Shown: positions 1-6,599 of the stretch, piece by piece
Layout of the letters: every line of letters starts with the position of its first letter
Numbering within the stretch: position 1 is the stretch's first letter
Source: an uncultured Collinsella sp.
GTDB taxonomy: Bacteria > Actinomycetota > Coriobacteriia > Coriobacteriales > Coriobacteriaceae
DNA: 13,770 nt
NCBI GenBank assembly: GCA_958428675.1
Contig: CAUAGV010000028.1
Coordinates: 1-13,770, forward strand
Reading direction: 5' to 3'
The notes under the pieces: model-generated
What the model was told of the DNA's origin: nothing
Seen by the model: only the letters and a program-made list of their open reading frames with translations
The model's database searches: none
Made by a program: the position numbers and the translations under genes

Positions 1-380
1 CTTCGGGTCACGGCACCACTTCTGGCCGCGGTCAGAAGGGCCAGGGTTCCCGCTCTGGCGGCACCAAGGGTGCCGGCTTCGAGGGTGGCCAGACTCCGCT
101 GGCTATGCGCCTGCCCAAGCTTCCGGGCTTCCGCAACCCCCGTCGTATCGAGTACACCGCTGTTAACGTTGAGCGTCTCGAGCGTAAGTTCGAGGATGGC
201 GCTGTGATCGACGGTGCCGCTCTTAAGGCCGCTCGCATCACCAAGAGCGAGTTCGAGCCCGTCAAGGTGCTCGGCAATGGTGAGCTCACCAAGAAGTTCA
301 CGGTCAAGGTCGACAAGGTCAGCGCTTCTGCGCAGGCCAAGATCGAGGCCGCCGGCGGAAAGGTCGAGCTGCCGTGCTAA
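1..380 (+). CDS. rplO: 50S ribosomal protein L15, 3' part (5' end outside window)
   Basis: This is the C-terminal part of ribosomal protein L15, a late-assembly 23S rRNA-binding protein of the large subunit. The reading frame is open from the window edge, with the first complete codon at base 3, and ends at TAA 378-380. The visible N-terminal section is a Gly/Arg/Lys-rich RNA-binding arm (GHGTTSGRGQKGQ, then RSGGTKGAGFEGGQTPL and MRLPKLPGF), which is the L15 signature. A globular domain follows, ending GGKVELPC. About 125 residues are present of the usual 145-150, so only the N-terminus is missing. The stop overlaps the GTG start of secY by 7 bases, which suggests translational coupling. The ATG at 105 is an internal methionine, not a start. 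Confidence 0.95.
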   Translation, partial: SGHGTTSGRGQKGQGSRSGGTKGAGFEGGQTPLAMRLPKLPGFRNPRRIEYTAVNVERLERKFEDGAVIDGAALKAARITKSEFEPVKVLGNGELTKKFTVKVDKVSASAQAKIEAAGGKVELPC

Positions 381-1660
381 ATGGTCTTAAGAATGCTTTC
401 CGCATCAAAGAATTGCGCGAAAAGATTCTTTTTACCATAGCTATGCTCGTCGTGTACCGCATTGGTGCGCACGTTCCTGTGCCCGGCATTCCCTTCCAGG
501 GGATGCTGGGCCTTTTCTCGACCGATAACAATTCGGTCGCCGCAGGTGCTATGGCCCTCCTGAATCTTTTCTCTGGCGGCGCGTTGAGCTATGTGTCGGT
601 GTTTTCGCTGGGCATCATGCCTTACATCACCAGCTCGATCATCCTCCAGATGCTCCAGGCCGTCGTGCCTTCCCTGCATGAGCTTGCCCGCGAGGGCGAG
701 GTTGGTCAGACCAAGATTACGCAGTATTCGCGTTACCTCACCCTGGCTCTGGCAATCCTCAACTCCGTGGGTTACCTCTTCCTCTTTAAGAGCTTCGGCA
801 TCAGCTTTAATGGCGCCGGCGCTCCCGAGATCATCTTTGACTTCATGATCGTCGGTACGCTCACCGCGGGCGCCATGCTGATCATGTGGATTGGTGAGCT
901 CATCACCCAGCGCGGTATCGGCAATGGCATGTCGCTGATCATCTTTGCGAACATCATGGCCGGTCTGCCGCAGGCTATCTTCTCCAGCACCGAGGGCAAT
1001 GCCGGTGGCATCATCACCATGGTGATCATCTGCGCCATCATCCTGCTGGTTATCCCGCTGATTGTTTTCCTTGAGCGCGGCCAACGCCGCATCCCGGTCT
1101 CCTACGCTAAGCGCGTCGTGGGCCGTCGCATGATGGGTGGCCAGACCACCTACCTGCCCATCAAGGTCAACACCGCGGGTGTCGTGCCGATCATCTTCGC
1201 TTCGGCGCTGCTGTACTTCCCGGCTCAGATTGCCGTGTTCTTCCCCGGCATCGGCTGGATTCAGGCAGTTGCCTCTGCGCTTTCGACCGGTTGGCTCAAC
1301 TGGGTGCTTAATGTTGTCCTCATCGTGTTCTTCGCGTACTTCTACACCTCCATGGTGTTCAACCCCGATGACACCGCCGACAACCTTAAGAAGCAGGGCG
1401 GCTTTATTCCGGGCGTTCGTCCGGGTAGGGCTACCGCGGCCTACATCAAGAACGCGCTCAACAAGATTACGCTTCCCAGCGCTGTCTTTTTGGCGCTCAT
1501 CGCCATCGTGCCTTCGATCATCTTCTCCTTCACGGGTAACCATCTGATTCAGGCATTTGGTGGCACGTCCATCCTCATCATGGTCGGCGTCGTGCTCGAC
1601 ACGGTCGATAAGCTCGAAGGCCAGATCAAGATGTATGATTACGATGGATTCTTTAAATAG
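374..1660 (+). CDS. secY: protein translocase subunit SecY
   Basis: SecY is the pore-forming subunit of the SecYEG translocon in the cytoplasmic membrane. It exports unfolded proteins and inserts membrane proteins. The 428-residue product has the family length and about ten hydrophobic segments. Recognisable parts are the amphipathic start MLNGLKNAFRIKELREK, first membrane segment near 18-33 (ILFTIAMLVVYRIGAHVPVPG), plug/TM2 region near 68-93 (GGALSYVSVFSLGIMPYITSS), GIGNGMSLIIF near 181-191, the basic cytosolic loop ERGQRRIPVSYAKR, and the C5 loop QGGFIPGVRPGRATA with its conserved Arg. The start is GTG at 374, inside the rplO stop region. The ATG at 381 is out of frame. A purine-rich stretch (GGAAAGG, about 357-363) could act as ribosome-binding site. 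The position between rplO and adk is the standard spc-operon place. Confidence 0.97.
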   Translation: MLNGLKNAFRIKELREKILFTIAMLVVYRIGAHVPVPGIPFQGMLGLFSTDNNSVAAGAMALLNLFSGGALSYVSVFSLGIMPYITSSIILQMLQAVVPSLHELAREGEVGQTKITQYSRYLTLALAILNSVGYLFLFKSFGISFNGAGAPEIIFDFMIVGTLTAGAMLIMWIGELITQRGIGNGMSLIIFANIMAGLPQAIFSSTEGNAGGIITMVIICAIILLVIPLIVFLERGQRRIPVSYAKRVVGRRMMGGQTTYLPIKVNTAGVVPIIFASALLYFPAQIAVFFPGIGWIQAVASALSTGWLNWVLNVVLIVFFAYFYTSMVFNPDDTADNLKKQGGFIPGVRPGRATAAYIKNALNKITLPSAVFLALIAIVPSIIFSFTGNHLIQAFGGTSILIMVGVVLDTVDKLEGQIKMYDYDGFFK

Positions 1661-1678
1661 GCTAGAGGAGGATTGCTC

Positions 1679-2305
1679 ATGAACCTCGTATTGCTCGGAG
1701 CTCCGGGTGCCGGTAAGGGCACCGTCGCACAGGAGCTCGTCGCCGAGTTTGGCGTCGCTCACATTTCCACGGGCGACCTGCTGCGTGCTGCCGTCAAGGG
1801 TGGCACCGAGCTTGGTATTCAGGCTAAGAAGTACATGGACGCTGGCGAGCTCGTTCCCGACCAGCTCGTGATCGACCTTGTCAAGGAGCGCCTTGCCGCC
1901 GACGATGCCCAGCAGGGCTTTATTCTCGACGGCTTCCCGCGCAATACCGCCCAGGCTGTGACGCTCGATTCCGAGCTCTCCGCCATGGGTCGCGAGATCG
2001 ATTGCGCCCTTCTGGTCGATGTGGCCCCCGAGGTCATTATCGATCGTCTGTCTTCGCGTCGCACCTGCCGCGCCTGCGGTTACACCGGCACTGCTGCCGA
2101 TGCTACCTGCCCCAAGTGCGGTGGCGAGATGTATCAGCGCGACGACGACAAGCCCGAGACCATCAAGAACCGTCTCGACGTCTACGAGAAGTCCACGAGC
2201 CCGCTCGTCGACTACTATCGTGGCCAGGGTCTGCTCAAGTCGGTCAACGGTGACCAGGCTCGCGAGACCGTGTACGGGGATGTCAAAGAGGCTCTCGGTC
2301 TATGA
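1679..2305 (+). CDS. adk: adenylate kinase
   Basis: Adenylate kinase interconverts ATP + AMP and 2 ADP in the cytoplasm. The 208-residue product has the P-loop GAPGAGKGT at residues 7-15, the AMP-binding STGDLLR at 30-36, FILDGFPRN at 81-89 and a long LID domain. The LID carries four cysteines, C130-x2-C133 and C144-x2-C147, the structural zinc site typical of Gram-positive-type Adk. I chose ATG 1679 because AGAGGAGG lies just upstream at about 1664-1672 and the protein then starts MNLVLLGAPG, as in the family; an in-frame TTG at 1673 would overlap that site. The last bases ATGA are shared with map, so adk and map are probably translationally coupled. Confidence 0.96.
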   Translation: MNLVLLGAPGAGKGTVAQELVAEFGVAHISTGDLLRAAVKGGTELGIQAKKYMDAGELVPDQLVIDLVKERLAADDAQQGFILDGFPRNTAQAVTLDSELSAMGREIDCALLVDVAPEVIIDRLSSRRTCRACGYTGTAADATCPKCGGEMYQRDDDKPETIKNRLDVYEKSTSPLVDYYRGQGLLKSVNGDQARETVYGDVKEALGL

Positions 2306-3090
2306 TCAAGATTAAGTCTGCAACGCAAATCGAGCAGATGAAGAAGGCAGGAGCGCTATCTAAGATGGCGCTCCGCCACGTTGGAGCCATGGTGCGCCCC
2401 GGCGTTTCGACCTTTGAGCTCGATCAGCTCGCGGAGCAGATTATCCGCATGCATGGCGGCACCCCGGCCTTTAAGGGTTACGGCGGGTTCCCCGGAACCA
2501 TCTGCGCATCGATCAACGATGCCGTGGTCCACGGTATTCCCAACCCCGATATGATCCTGCGCGATGGCGATATCATCTCCATCGATACGGGAGCCGTTGT
2601 TGATGGTTGGGTTGGCGATAACGCTTGGACGTTTTTCGTCGGCACCCCTACGCCCGAGGCCAAGGCCCTGTGCGAGGTCACGCGCGATTGCCTTAAGGCT
2701 GCCATCGAGCAGGCTGTTCCCGGTAACCATATCGGGGACGTCGGTTATGCCGTTCAGTCTCTCGCCGAGTCTCACGGTTACGGCGTGCTTCGCGACTATG
2801 TGGGTCATGGCATTGGCCGCGTGATGCACGAGGACCCCAACGTTCCTAACTATGGAAAGAAGGGGAGGGGCGTTCGCCTCCAGGCCGGCATGGTCATTGC
2901 CATCGAGCCGATGGTTACGATGGGTTCCAACCATGTGAGCACGGGCTCCGACGGTTGGATTGTTACGACCAACGACCACCTGCCCGCCGCGCACTACGAG
3001 AACACCGTCGCCATTACCAATGACGGTCCGGTGATTCTCACCACCGACGCGCAAGGTGCTTGGTGTTCGCTCCAAGGCGGAGAAATGTAA
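2302..3090 (+). CDS. map: type I methionine aminopeptidase
   Basis: This metalloenzyme removes the initiator methionine from nascent proteins at the ribosome exit. The product has 262 residues, the usual length for the short type Ia enzyme without a zinc-finger extension. The five expected metal ligands are visible: D95 (ISIDTG), D106 (WVGDNAW), H169 (YVGHGIG), E202 (AIEPM) and E233 (HYENTV). Catalytic-site histidines H77 (VVHGIPN) and H176 (MHEDP) are also present. The ATG overlaps the adk stop (ATGA, 2302-2305). The C-terminal 15 or so residues (TDAQGAWCSLQGGEM) extend past the conserved core and look lineage-specific. A 104-base gap with a candidate promoter separates it from infA. Confidence 0.96.
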   Translation: MIKIKSATQIEQMKKAGALSKMALRHVGAMVRPGVSTFELDQLAEQIIRMHGGTPAFKGYGGFPGTICASINDAVVHGIPNPDMILRDGDIISIDTGAVVDGWVGDNAWTFFVGTPTPEAKALCEVTRDCLKAAIEQAVPGNHIGDVGYAVQSLAESHGYGVLRDYVGHGIGRVMHEDPNVPNYGKKGRGVRLQAGMVIAIEPMVTMGSNHVSTGSDGWIVTTNDHLPAAHYENTVAITNDGPVILTTDAQGAWCSLQGGEM

Positions 3091-3126
3091 CAAGTTCCAC
3101 TTAGTTGTGGAGCCATTACGAAGATA

Positions 3127-3155
3127 TTACGATACGTGCATACGTGTTGTAGAAT
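3127..3155 (+). promoter_or_regulatory. candidate sigma-70-type promoter before infA
   Basis: The map-infA gap (3091-3194) is AT-rich compared with the flanking genes. It contains TAGAAT at 3150-3155 (5 of 6 to TATAAT), preceded after exactly 17 bases by TTACGA at 3127-3132, a weak -35. The predicted start is near 3162, leaving a leader of about 33 bases before infA. Two pairs of short direct repeats sit on and around the -35 and spacer (reported as a finding). The gap also has a small hairpin right after the map stop (TTCCAC/GTGGAG, about 3094-3111) with no T-run, so it is not a convincing terminator. An internal promoter here would let initiation and small-subunit genes be expressed apart from secY-adk-map. 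This is inference from hexamers only. Confidence 0.45.
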
Positions 3156-3194
3156 ACTCAATCGCTGTCGTTTTCTAGAGAAAGATGATTGCTT

Positions 3195-3413
3195 GTGAAG
3201 AAGGAAGACGCAATTGAGCTCGAGGGTACGGTAAAGGAACCGTTGCCCAATGCCATGTTTAAGGTCGAGCTCGAGAACGGTCATTCGGTTCTGTGCAACA
3301 TTTCTGGCAAGATCCGAATGAATTACATCCGTATTCTCCCCGGTGACAGGGTTGTCGTGGAGCTTTCCCCGTACGACCTGACCCGCGGCCGCATCACCTA
3401 TCGCTACAAATAG
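3195..3413 (+). CDS. infA: translation initiation factor IF-1
   Basis: IF-1 binds the 30S A site and works with IF-2 and IF-3 in start selection. It is a single OB-fold protein. From GTG 3195 the product is 72 residues, the canonical length, and starts MKKEDAIELEG, aligning residue for residue with the usual MAKEDxIExEG. Conserved blocks LPNAMFKVELENGH, ISGKIRMNYIRILPGD and ELSPYDLTRGRITYRYK are all present. An in-frame TTG at 3189 would add two residues (ML) and lies at better spacing (8 bases) from the GAG at 3178-3180, so the exact start is uncertain. An out-of-frame ATG at 3185 opens a short overlapping frame (see findings). Confidence 0.95.
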   Translation: MKKEDAIELEGTVKEPLPNAMFKVELENGHSVLCNISGKIRMNYIRILPGDRVVVELSPYDLTRGRITYRYK

Positions 3414-3424
3414 CGGCACGCATA

Positions 3425-3480
3425 CACGCACTCCATTTCCGACTGCAGGCTTAGCTCAACCTACGGTCGGATTGTGTGTG
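3425..3480 (+). promoter_or_regulatory. two-tier imperfect hairpin in the infA-rpmJ leader gap
   Basis: The 150-base gap between infA and rpmJ (3414-3563) is the longest in the ribosomal block. It can fold into a two-tier stem: TCCGAC 3438-3443 pairs perfectly with GTCGGA 3466-3471, and outside it CACGCAC 3425-3431 pairs with GTGTGTG 3474-3480 (one G-U). An asymmetric internal loop (6 against 2 bases) separates the tiers, and the apical loop is 22 bases with a possible AGG/CCT pairing. A further perfect 6-base pairing follows (CCAGCC 3485-3490 with GGCTGG 3509-3514). No T-run follows either, so these are not intrinsic terminators. A ribosomal-protein-binding leader or processing site is possible. 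The fold is seen in sequence; its function is inferred. Confidence 0.4.
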
Positions 3481-3563
3481 AAGACCAGCCATAGTTTTAA
3501 ACGCCTGCGGCTGGGCGAGTAGATAGTAGGGAAGTAGTTTGAGCGCTACCGAAAGGAAGAACG

Positions 3564-3677
3564 ATGAAGGTACGTCCTTCGGTCAAGAAGATGTGCGATA
3601 AGTGCAAAATCATTAGGCGCCATGGCAAGGTCCTCGTCATTTGCGAGAACCCCCGTCATAAGCAGCGTCAAGGTTAA
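3564..3677 (+). CDS. rpmJ: 50S ribosomal protein L36
   Basis: L36 is the smallest large-subunit protein and binds 23S rRNA near the L7/L12 base region. The 37-residue product starts MKVRPSVKKMCDKCK and ends ENPRHKQRQG. It is the zinc-binding form, with ligands C11, C14, C27 and H32 all in place. The start ATG at 3564 is preceded by AAAGGAAG (3553-3559) at suitable spacing. Only 14 bases separate it from the rpsM start, so the two are almost certainly co-translated. It sits between infA and rpsM as expected for Gram-positive spc-alpha fusions. Confidence 0.96.
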   Translation: MKVRPSVKKMCDKCKIIRRHGKVLVICENPRHKQRQG

Positions 3678-3691
3678 GAGAGGAGACTACG

Positions 3692-4066
3692 TTGGCCCGT
3701 ATTAATGGTGTCGACCTCCCGCGTGAGAAGCGCGTTGAGATCGGTCTGACCTACATTTACGGCATCGGCCGCACCACTGCGACGAAGATCTGCGTCGAGT
3801 GCAACGTTAACGTGGATACGCGCGTTAAGGACCTCACCGAGGATGAGGTTAACGCCATCCGCGATTATATCGATAAGAACCAGATCATGGTTGAGGGCGA
3901 CCTCCGCCGTGAGCGCAACCAGAACGTCAAGCGCCTTATGGACATCGGCTGCAACCGCGGCCTTCGTCACCGCAAGGGCCTCCCGGTCCGCGGCCAGCGC
4001 ACCCACACTAACGCTCGTACCCGCAAGGGCCCGAAGCGTCAGATCGGTGCTAAGAAGAAGAAATAA
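3692..4066 (+). CDS. rpsM: 30S ribosomal protein S13
   Basis: S13 sits on the small-subunit head, contacts P-site tRNA and forms bridges to the large subunit. The 124-residue product has the normal length and shows MARINGVDLPREKRVEIGLTYIYGIG, the helix-two-turn-helix region, GLRHRKGLPVRGQRTHTNARTRKGP and a lysine-rich end (GAKKKK). The start is TTG at 3692, chosen because AGGAG at 3681-3685 lies 6 bases upstream and the protein then begins exactly as the family does; no in-frame ATG lies nearby. A TTG start on a highly expressed gene may lower its initiation rate relative to rpsK. It is followed by rpsK after 14 bases. Confidence 0.96.
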   Translation: MARINGVDLPREKRVEIGLTYIYGIGRTTATKICVECNVNVDTRVKDLTEDEVNAIRDYIDKNQIMVEGDLRRERNQNVKRLMDIGCNRGLRHRKGLPVRGQRTHTNARTRKGPKRQIGAKKKK

Positions 4067-4080
4067 GGAGCGCTAGATAG

Positions 4081-4485
4081 ATGGCTACTGCTAAGAAGAA
4101 CGTTCGCGCTGCCCGTCTGAAGCGCGCGGACCGTAAGAACATTTCCGTGGGCCAGGCTCACATTCGTTCTACGTTCAACAACACGATCGTTTCGATCACC
4201 GATCCCCAGGGCAACGTCATTTCCTGGAAGTCGGCTGGCCAGGTGGGCTTCAAGGGCTCCCGTAAGTCCACGCCGTTCGCTGCCCAGATGGCTGCCGAGG
4301 CTGCTGCCAAGCAGGCCATGGAGCACGGTATGAAGAAGGTTTCCGTCTTCGTCAAGGGCCCCGGCTCCGGTCGTGAGACCGCCATCCGCTCCCTCCAGGC
4401 TGCTGGCCTCGAGGTCTCGAGCATCCAGGACAAGACCCCCATCCCGCACAACGGCTGCCGCCCCAAGAAGCGTCGCCGCGTGTAA
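4081..4485 (+). CDS. rpsK: 30S ribosomal protein S11
   Basis: S11 is a platform protein of the small subunit that lines the mRNA exit path near the Shine-Dalgarno interaction. The 134-residue product has a basic N-terminal tail (ATAKKNVRAARLKRADRKNI), the core AHIRSTFNNTIVSITDPQGN, KSTPFAAQMAAEAA, the GPGSGRETAIRSLQAAGLEV loop and the hallmark end TPIPHNGCRPKKRRRV. The ATG at 4081 is preceded by AAGGAGCG (4066-4072 region), overlapping the rpsM stop. The gene sits between rpsM and rpsD as in the alpha operon. Length and motifs show no anomaly. Confidence 0.97.
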   Translation: MATAKKNVRAARLKRADRKNISVGQAHIRSTFNNTIVSITDPQGNVISWKSAGQVGFKGSRKSTPFAAQMAAEAAAKQAMEHGMKKVSVFVKGPGSGRETAIRSLQAAGLEVSSIQDKTPIPHNGCRPKKRRRV

Positions 4486-4504
4486 CTGAAAGGATCGTAT
4501 CAAT

Positions 4505-5101
4505 ATGGCAATCGACAGGACTCCTGTTCTTAAGCGCTGCCGTCAGCTCGGGATCGATCCCGCTGAGCTCGGTTACAGCAGCAAGAAGGAATCTATCCGT
4601 CAGCCCAAGCGCCGTCGCAAGGAATCTGAGTACGGCATGCAGCTGCGCGAGAAGCAGAAGGTCAAGTTCATCTATGGCGTTCTGGAGAAGCAGTTCCACG
4701 GCTACTTCAACAAGGCCCGCAAGATGAACGGCGTCACCGGTGAGAACCTCATGATCATCCTTGAGTCTCGCCTCGACAACGTCGTCTTCCGTCTTGGCTT
4801 CGCCCGTACCCGCAAAGAGGCTCGTCAGTCCGTCCGTCACGGTCACTTCACCGTGAACGGCAAGCGCGTGGACATCCCGTCCTACCGCGTCAAGGCCGGC
4901 GACGTCGTCGCTGTCGGCGAGAAGTTCCGTGACCTCCTCCCCATCAAGGAGGCCCTGATTTCCTCCGAGCGCTTTGAGGTCCCTGGCTGGCTCGAGGTCG
5001 ATATCGAGAAGCTGTCTGGTAACGTGCTCGCTCTGCCGACGCGTGAGCAGATCAGCGGTGATATCAACGAGCAGCTCATCGTCGAGCTCTACTCTAAGTA
5101 G
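4505..5101 (+). CDS. rpsD: 30S ribosomal protein S4 (zinc-free form)
   Basis: S4 nucleates small-subunit assembly on the 5' domain of 16S rRNA and takes part in decoding fidelity. In several bacteria it also represses its own operon. The 198-residue product has the N-terminal S4 domain with YGMQLREKQKVKFIYGVLEKQF and the S4 RNA-binding fold near 88-150 (LESRLDNVVFRLGFARTRKEARQSVRHGHFTVNGKRVDIPSYRV). The N-terminal 45 residues contain only one cysteine (C12), so the four-cysteine zinc site of classical S4 is absent: this is a C-minus paralogue type. AAAGGA upstream (about 4489-4494) fits ATG 4505. It is followed by rpoA after 32 bases. Confidence 0.96.
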   Translation: MAIDRTPVLKRCRQLGIDPAELGYSSKKESIRQPKRRRKESEYGMQLREKQKVKFIYGVLEKQFHGYFNKARKMNGVTGENLMIILESRLDNVVFRLGFARTRKEARQSVRHGHFTVNGKRVDIPSYRVKAGDVVAVGEKFRDLLPIKEALISSERFEVPGWLEVDIEKLSGNVLALPTREQISGDINEQLIVELYSK

Positions 5102-5133
5102 TCCATCCGGGCTGCTGAGGCTGGAGGTAATAC

Positions 5134-6075
5134 ATGTCAGAATTCATTAGGCCTCAGGTTCAGGTCGAAGAGATCAACGAGACGTCTGCTCGTGTCTCCG
5201 TCGAGCCGCTCGAGCGTGGTTACGGCGATACGCTGGGTAACTCCCTTCGTCGCGTTCTTCTGTCCTCGCTCGAGGGTGCCGCCGTCGAGGCTATTCAGAT
5301 CGATGGTGCGCAGCACGAGTTCATGACCATCCCTAACATGGTCGAGGATGTCACCGACATCGTCCTGAATGTCAAGGGTCTTGTCTTCAGGGCTCTCGGC
5401 ACGACCGACGAGGCGACCGCCACCATTTCTGTTGACGGCCCCTGCGAGGTCACCGGTGCGGACTTCTTTATTCCGTCCGAGTTTGAGCTGGTCAACCCCG
5501 AGCAGCACATCGCTACGCTCACCGAGGGTGGCCATCTCACCATGAGCATGCGCATCGGCTATGGCCGCGGCTATGTTTCTGGCGAGGCCAACAAGCGCGA
5601 CAACGATCCCATCGGTGTGATCCACGTCGACTCGCTGTACTCGCCGGTTTCCCGTTGCGCCAAGCTCGTTGAGGCTTGCCGTGTCGGTCAGCACACCGAC
5701 TACGACCGCCTTGTCCTCGAGATCGAGACCAACGGCTCCATCGCCCCGCGCGACGCCGTGGTCCAGGCTGCCAATATCATCAACCAACATATGGCCGCCT
5801 TTATGAACCTTGCCGAGACCCCCGAGGTCGAGGAGGAGGCTTCGATCTTCGCTCCCGAGGTCACCAACGACAACGCCGAGCTGGACAAGCAGATCGAGGA
5901 TCTGGACCTTTCCGTCCGTTCCTACAACTGCCTTAAGCGCGCCAGCATTCACTCGGTCCGTCAGCTCGTTGAGTTCTCGGAGAACGATCTGCTCAACATC
6001 CGTAACTTCGGTGTTAAGTCGATCGAGGAAGTGAAGGACAAGCTTGAGTCCATGGGCCTGAGCCTGAAGGCTTAA
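5134..6075 (+). CDS. rpoA: DNA-directed RNA polymerase subunit alpha
   Basis: The alpha subunit dimerises to start RNA polymerase assembly, and its C-terminal domain contacts UP elements and activators. The 313-residue product has an N-terminal domain (about 1-230; YGDTLGNSLRRVLLSSLEGAAV at 30-51), an acidic linker (about 228-258) and a C-terminal domain from about 258. In that domain R262, N265, C266 and K268 (LSVRSYNCLKRA) match the DNA-contacting residues known as R265, N268, C269 and K271 in E. coli. GGAGGT at 5122-5127 supports ATG 5134. It lies between rpsD and rplQ as expected. No truncation or duplication is visible. Confidence 0.97.
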   Translation: MSEFIRPQVQVEEINETSARVSVEPLERGYGDTLGNSLRRVLLSSLEGAAVEAIQIDGAQHEFMTIPNMVEDVTDIVLNVKGLVFRALGTTDEATATISVDGPCEVTGADFFIPSEFELVNPEQHIATLTEGGHLTMSMRIGYGRGYVSGEANKRDNDPIGVIHVDSLYSPVSRCAKLVEACRVGQHTDYDRLVLEIETNGSIAPRDAVVQAANIINQHMAAFMNLAETPEVEEEASIFAPEVTNDNAELDKQIEDLDLSVRSYNCLKRASIHSVRQLVEFSENDLLNIRNFGVKSIEEVKDKLESMGLSLKA

Positions 6076-6105
6076 TGCTTCGCATATTTGAGGAGAAACT
6101 AGACC

Positions 6106-6573
6106 ATGCGTCACAACGTTAAGAAGGGCCTGAAGCTCGGCACCGATGCGAGCCACACCAAGGCCATGAAGAAGAGCCTTGCTAAGGCCCTCTTCGAGAA
6201 CGACCGCATCAAGACCACCGAGACCCGCGCTAAGGCGCTGCGTTCGGTCGTCGATCCGATCATCACCTGGGCCAAGAAGGGCGACCTGCACTCTCGTCGT
6301 CTGGCTATCGCCAAGCTCGGCGATAAGCAGCTCGTTGCCGAGATCTTCGACAAGGCTGCTCAGGGCATGTGGCAGGACCGCAACGGCGGTTACACCCGCA
6401 TCATGAAGCTCGGTAATCGTAAGGGCGATAACGCTCCCATCGTTATCATGGAGCTCGTCACCGAGCCTTGCACGCCTAAGGCCAAGAAGGCTGCTCCGGC
6501 CCCCAAGAAGGCCGCTGCTCCCAAGAAGGTCGAGGCTGTCGAGGAGACTGCTGCCGAGGAGACCGCTGAGTAG
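6106..6573 (+). CDS. rplQ: 50S ribosomal protein L17 with charged C-terminal tail
   Basis: L17 is a large-subunit protein at the solvent side near the exit tunnel. Residues 1-120 are the full L17 domain (MRHNVKKGLKLGTDASHTKAM, NDRIKTTETRAKALR, RNGGYTRIMKLGNRKGDNAPIVIMELV). The protein is 155 residues because a tail of about 35 follows, first Lys/Ala/Pro-rich (PKAKKAAPAPKKAAAPKK), then acidic (VEAVEETAAEETAE). Such tails are common on ribosomal proteins of high-GC Gram-positives. ATG 6106 follows GAGGAGAAA (about 6089-6097). This is the last gene before the terminator at 6600; its TAG stop overlaps the -35 of the promoter proposed for truA. Confidence 0.96.
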   Translation: MRHNVKKGLKLGTDASHTKAMKKSLAKALFENDRIKTTETRAKALRSVVDPIITWAKKGDLHSRRLAIAKLGDKQLVAEIFDKAAQGMWQDRNGGYTRIMKLGNRKGDNAPIVIMELVTEPCTPKAKKAAPAPKKAAAPKKVEAVEETAAEETAE

Positions 6574-6598
6574 ACATTCCGTCTGCATAGGCTATATT
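6571..6598 (+). promoter_or_regulatory. sigma-70-type promoter for truA overlapping the rplQ stop
   Basis: TAGACA at 6571-6576 (5 of 6 to TTGACA) is followed, after 16 bases, by TATATT at 6593-6598 (5 of 6 to TATAAT). This is the best hexamer pair I noticed in the window. The predicted start is near 6605, about 60 bases before the truA ATG. The -35 uses the TAG stop codon of rplQ. The start falls inside the left arm of the rplQ terminator, so an RNA made from here could form only about half of that stem. The placement gives truA a promoter of its own although only 92 bases separate rplQ from truA. Confidence 0.55.
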
Positions 6599-6599
6599 C

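Noticed and set aside
377..1762. 461-codon open frame antisense to secY
   Set aside because: It exactly mirrors secY and adk, its translation is low-complexity and rich in His, Asp and Arg, and GC-biased codon use keeps antisense frames free of stops. The + strand product is an unmistakable SecY.
5137..6588. 483-codon open frame antisense to rpoA and rplQ
   Set aside because: It is a shadow frame spanning two well-identified genes and their gap, with no ribosome-binding site and no recognisable domain.
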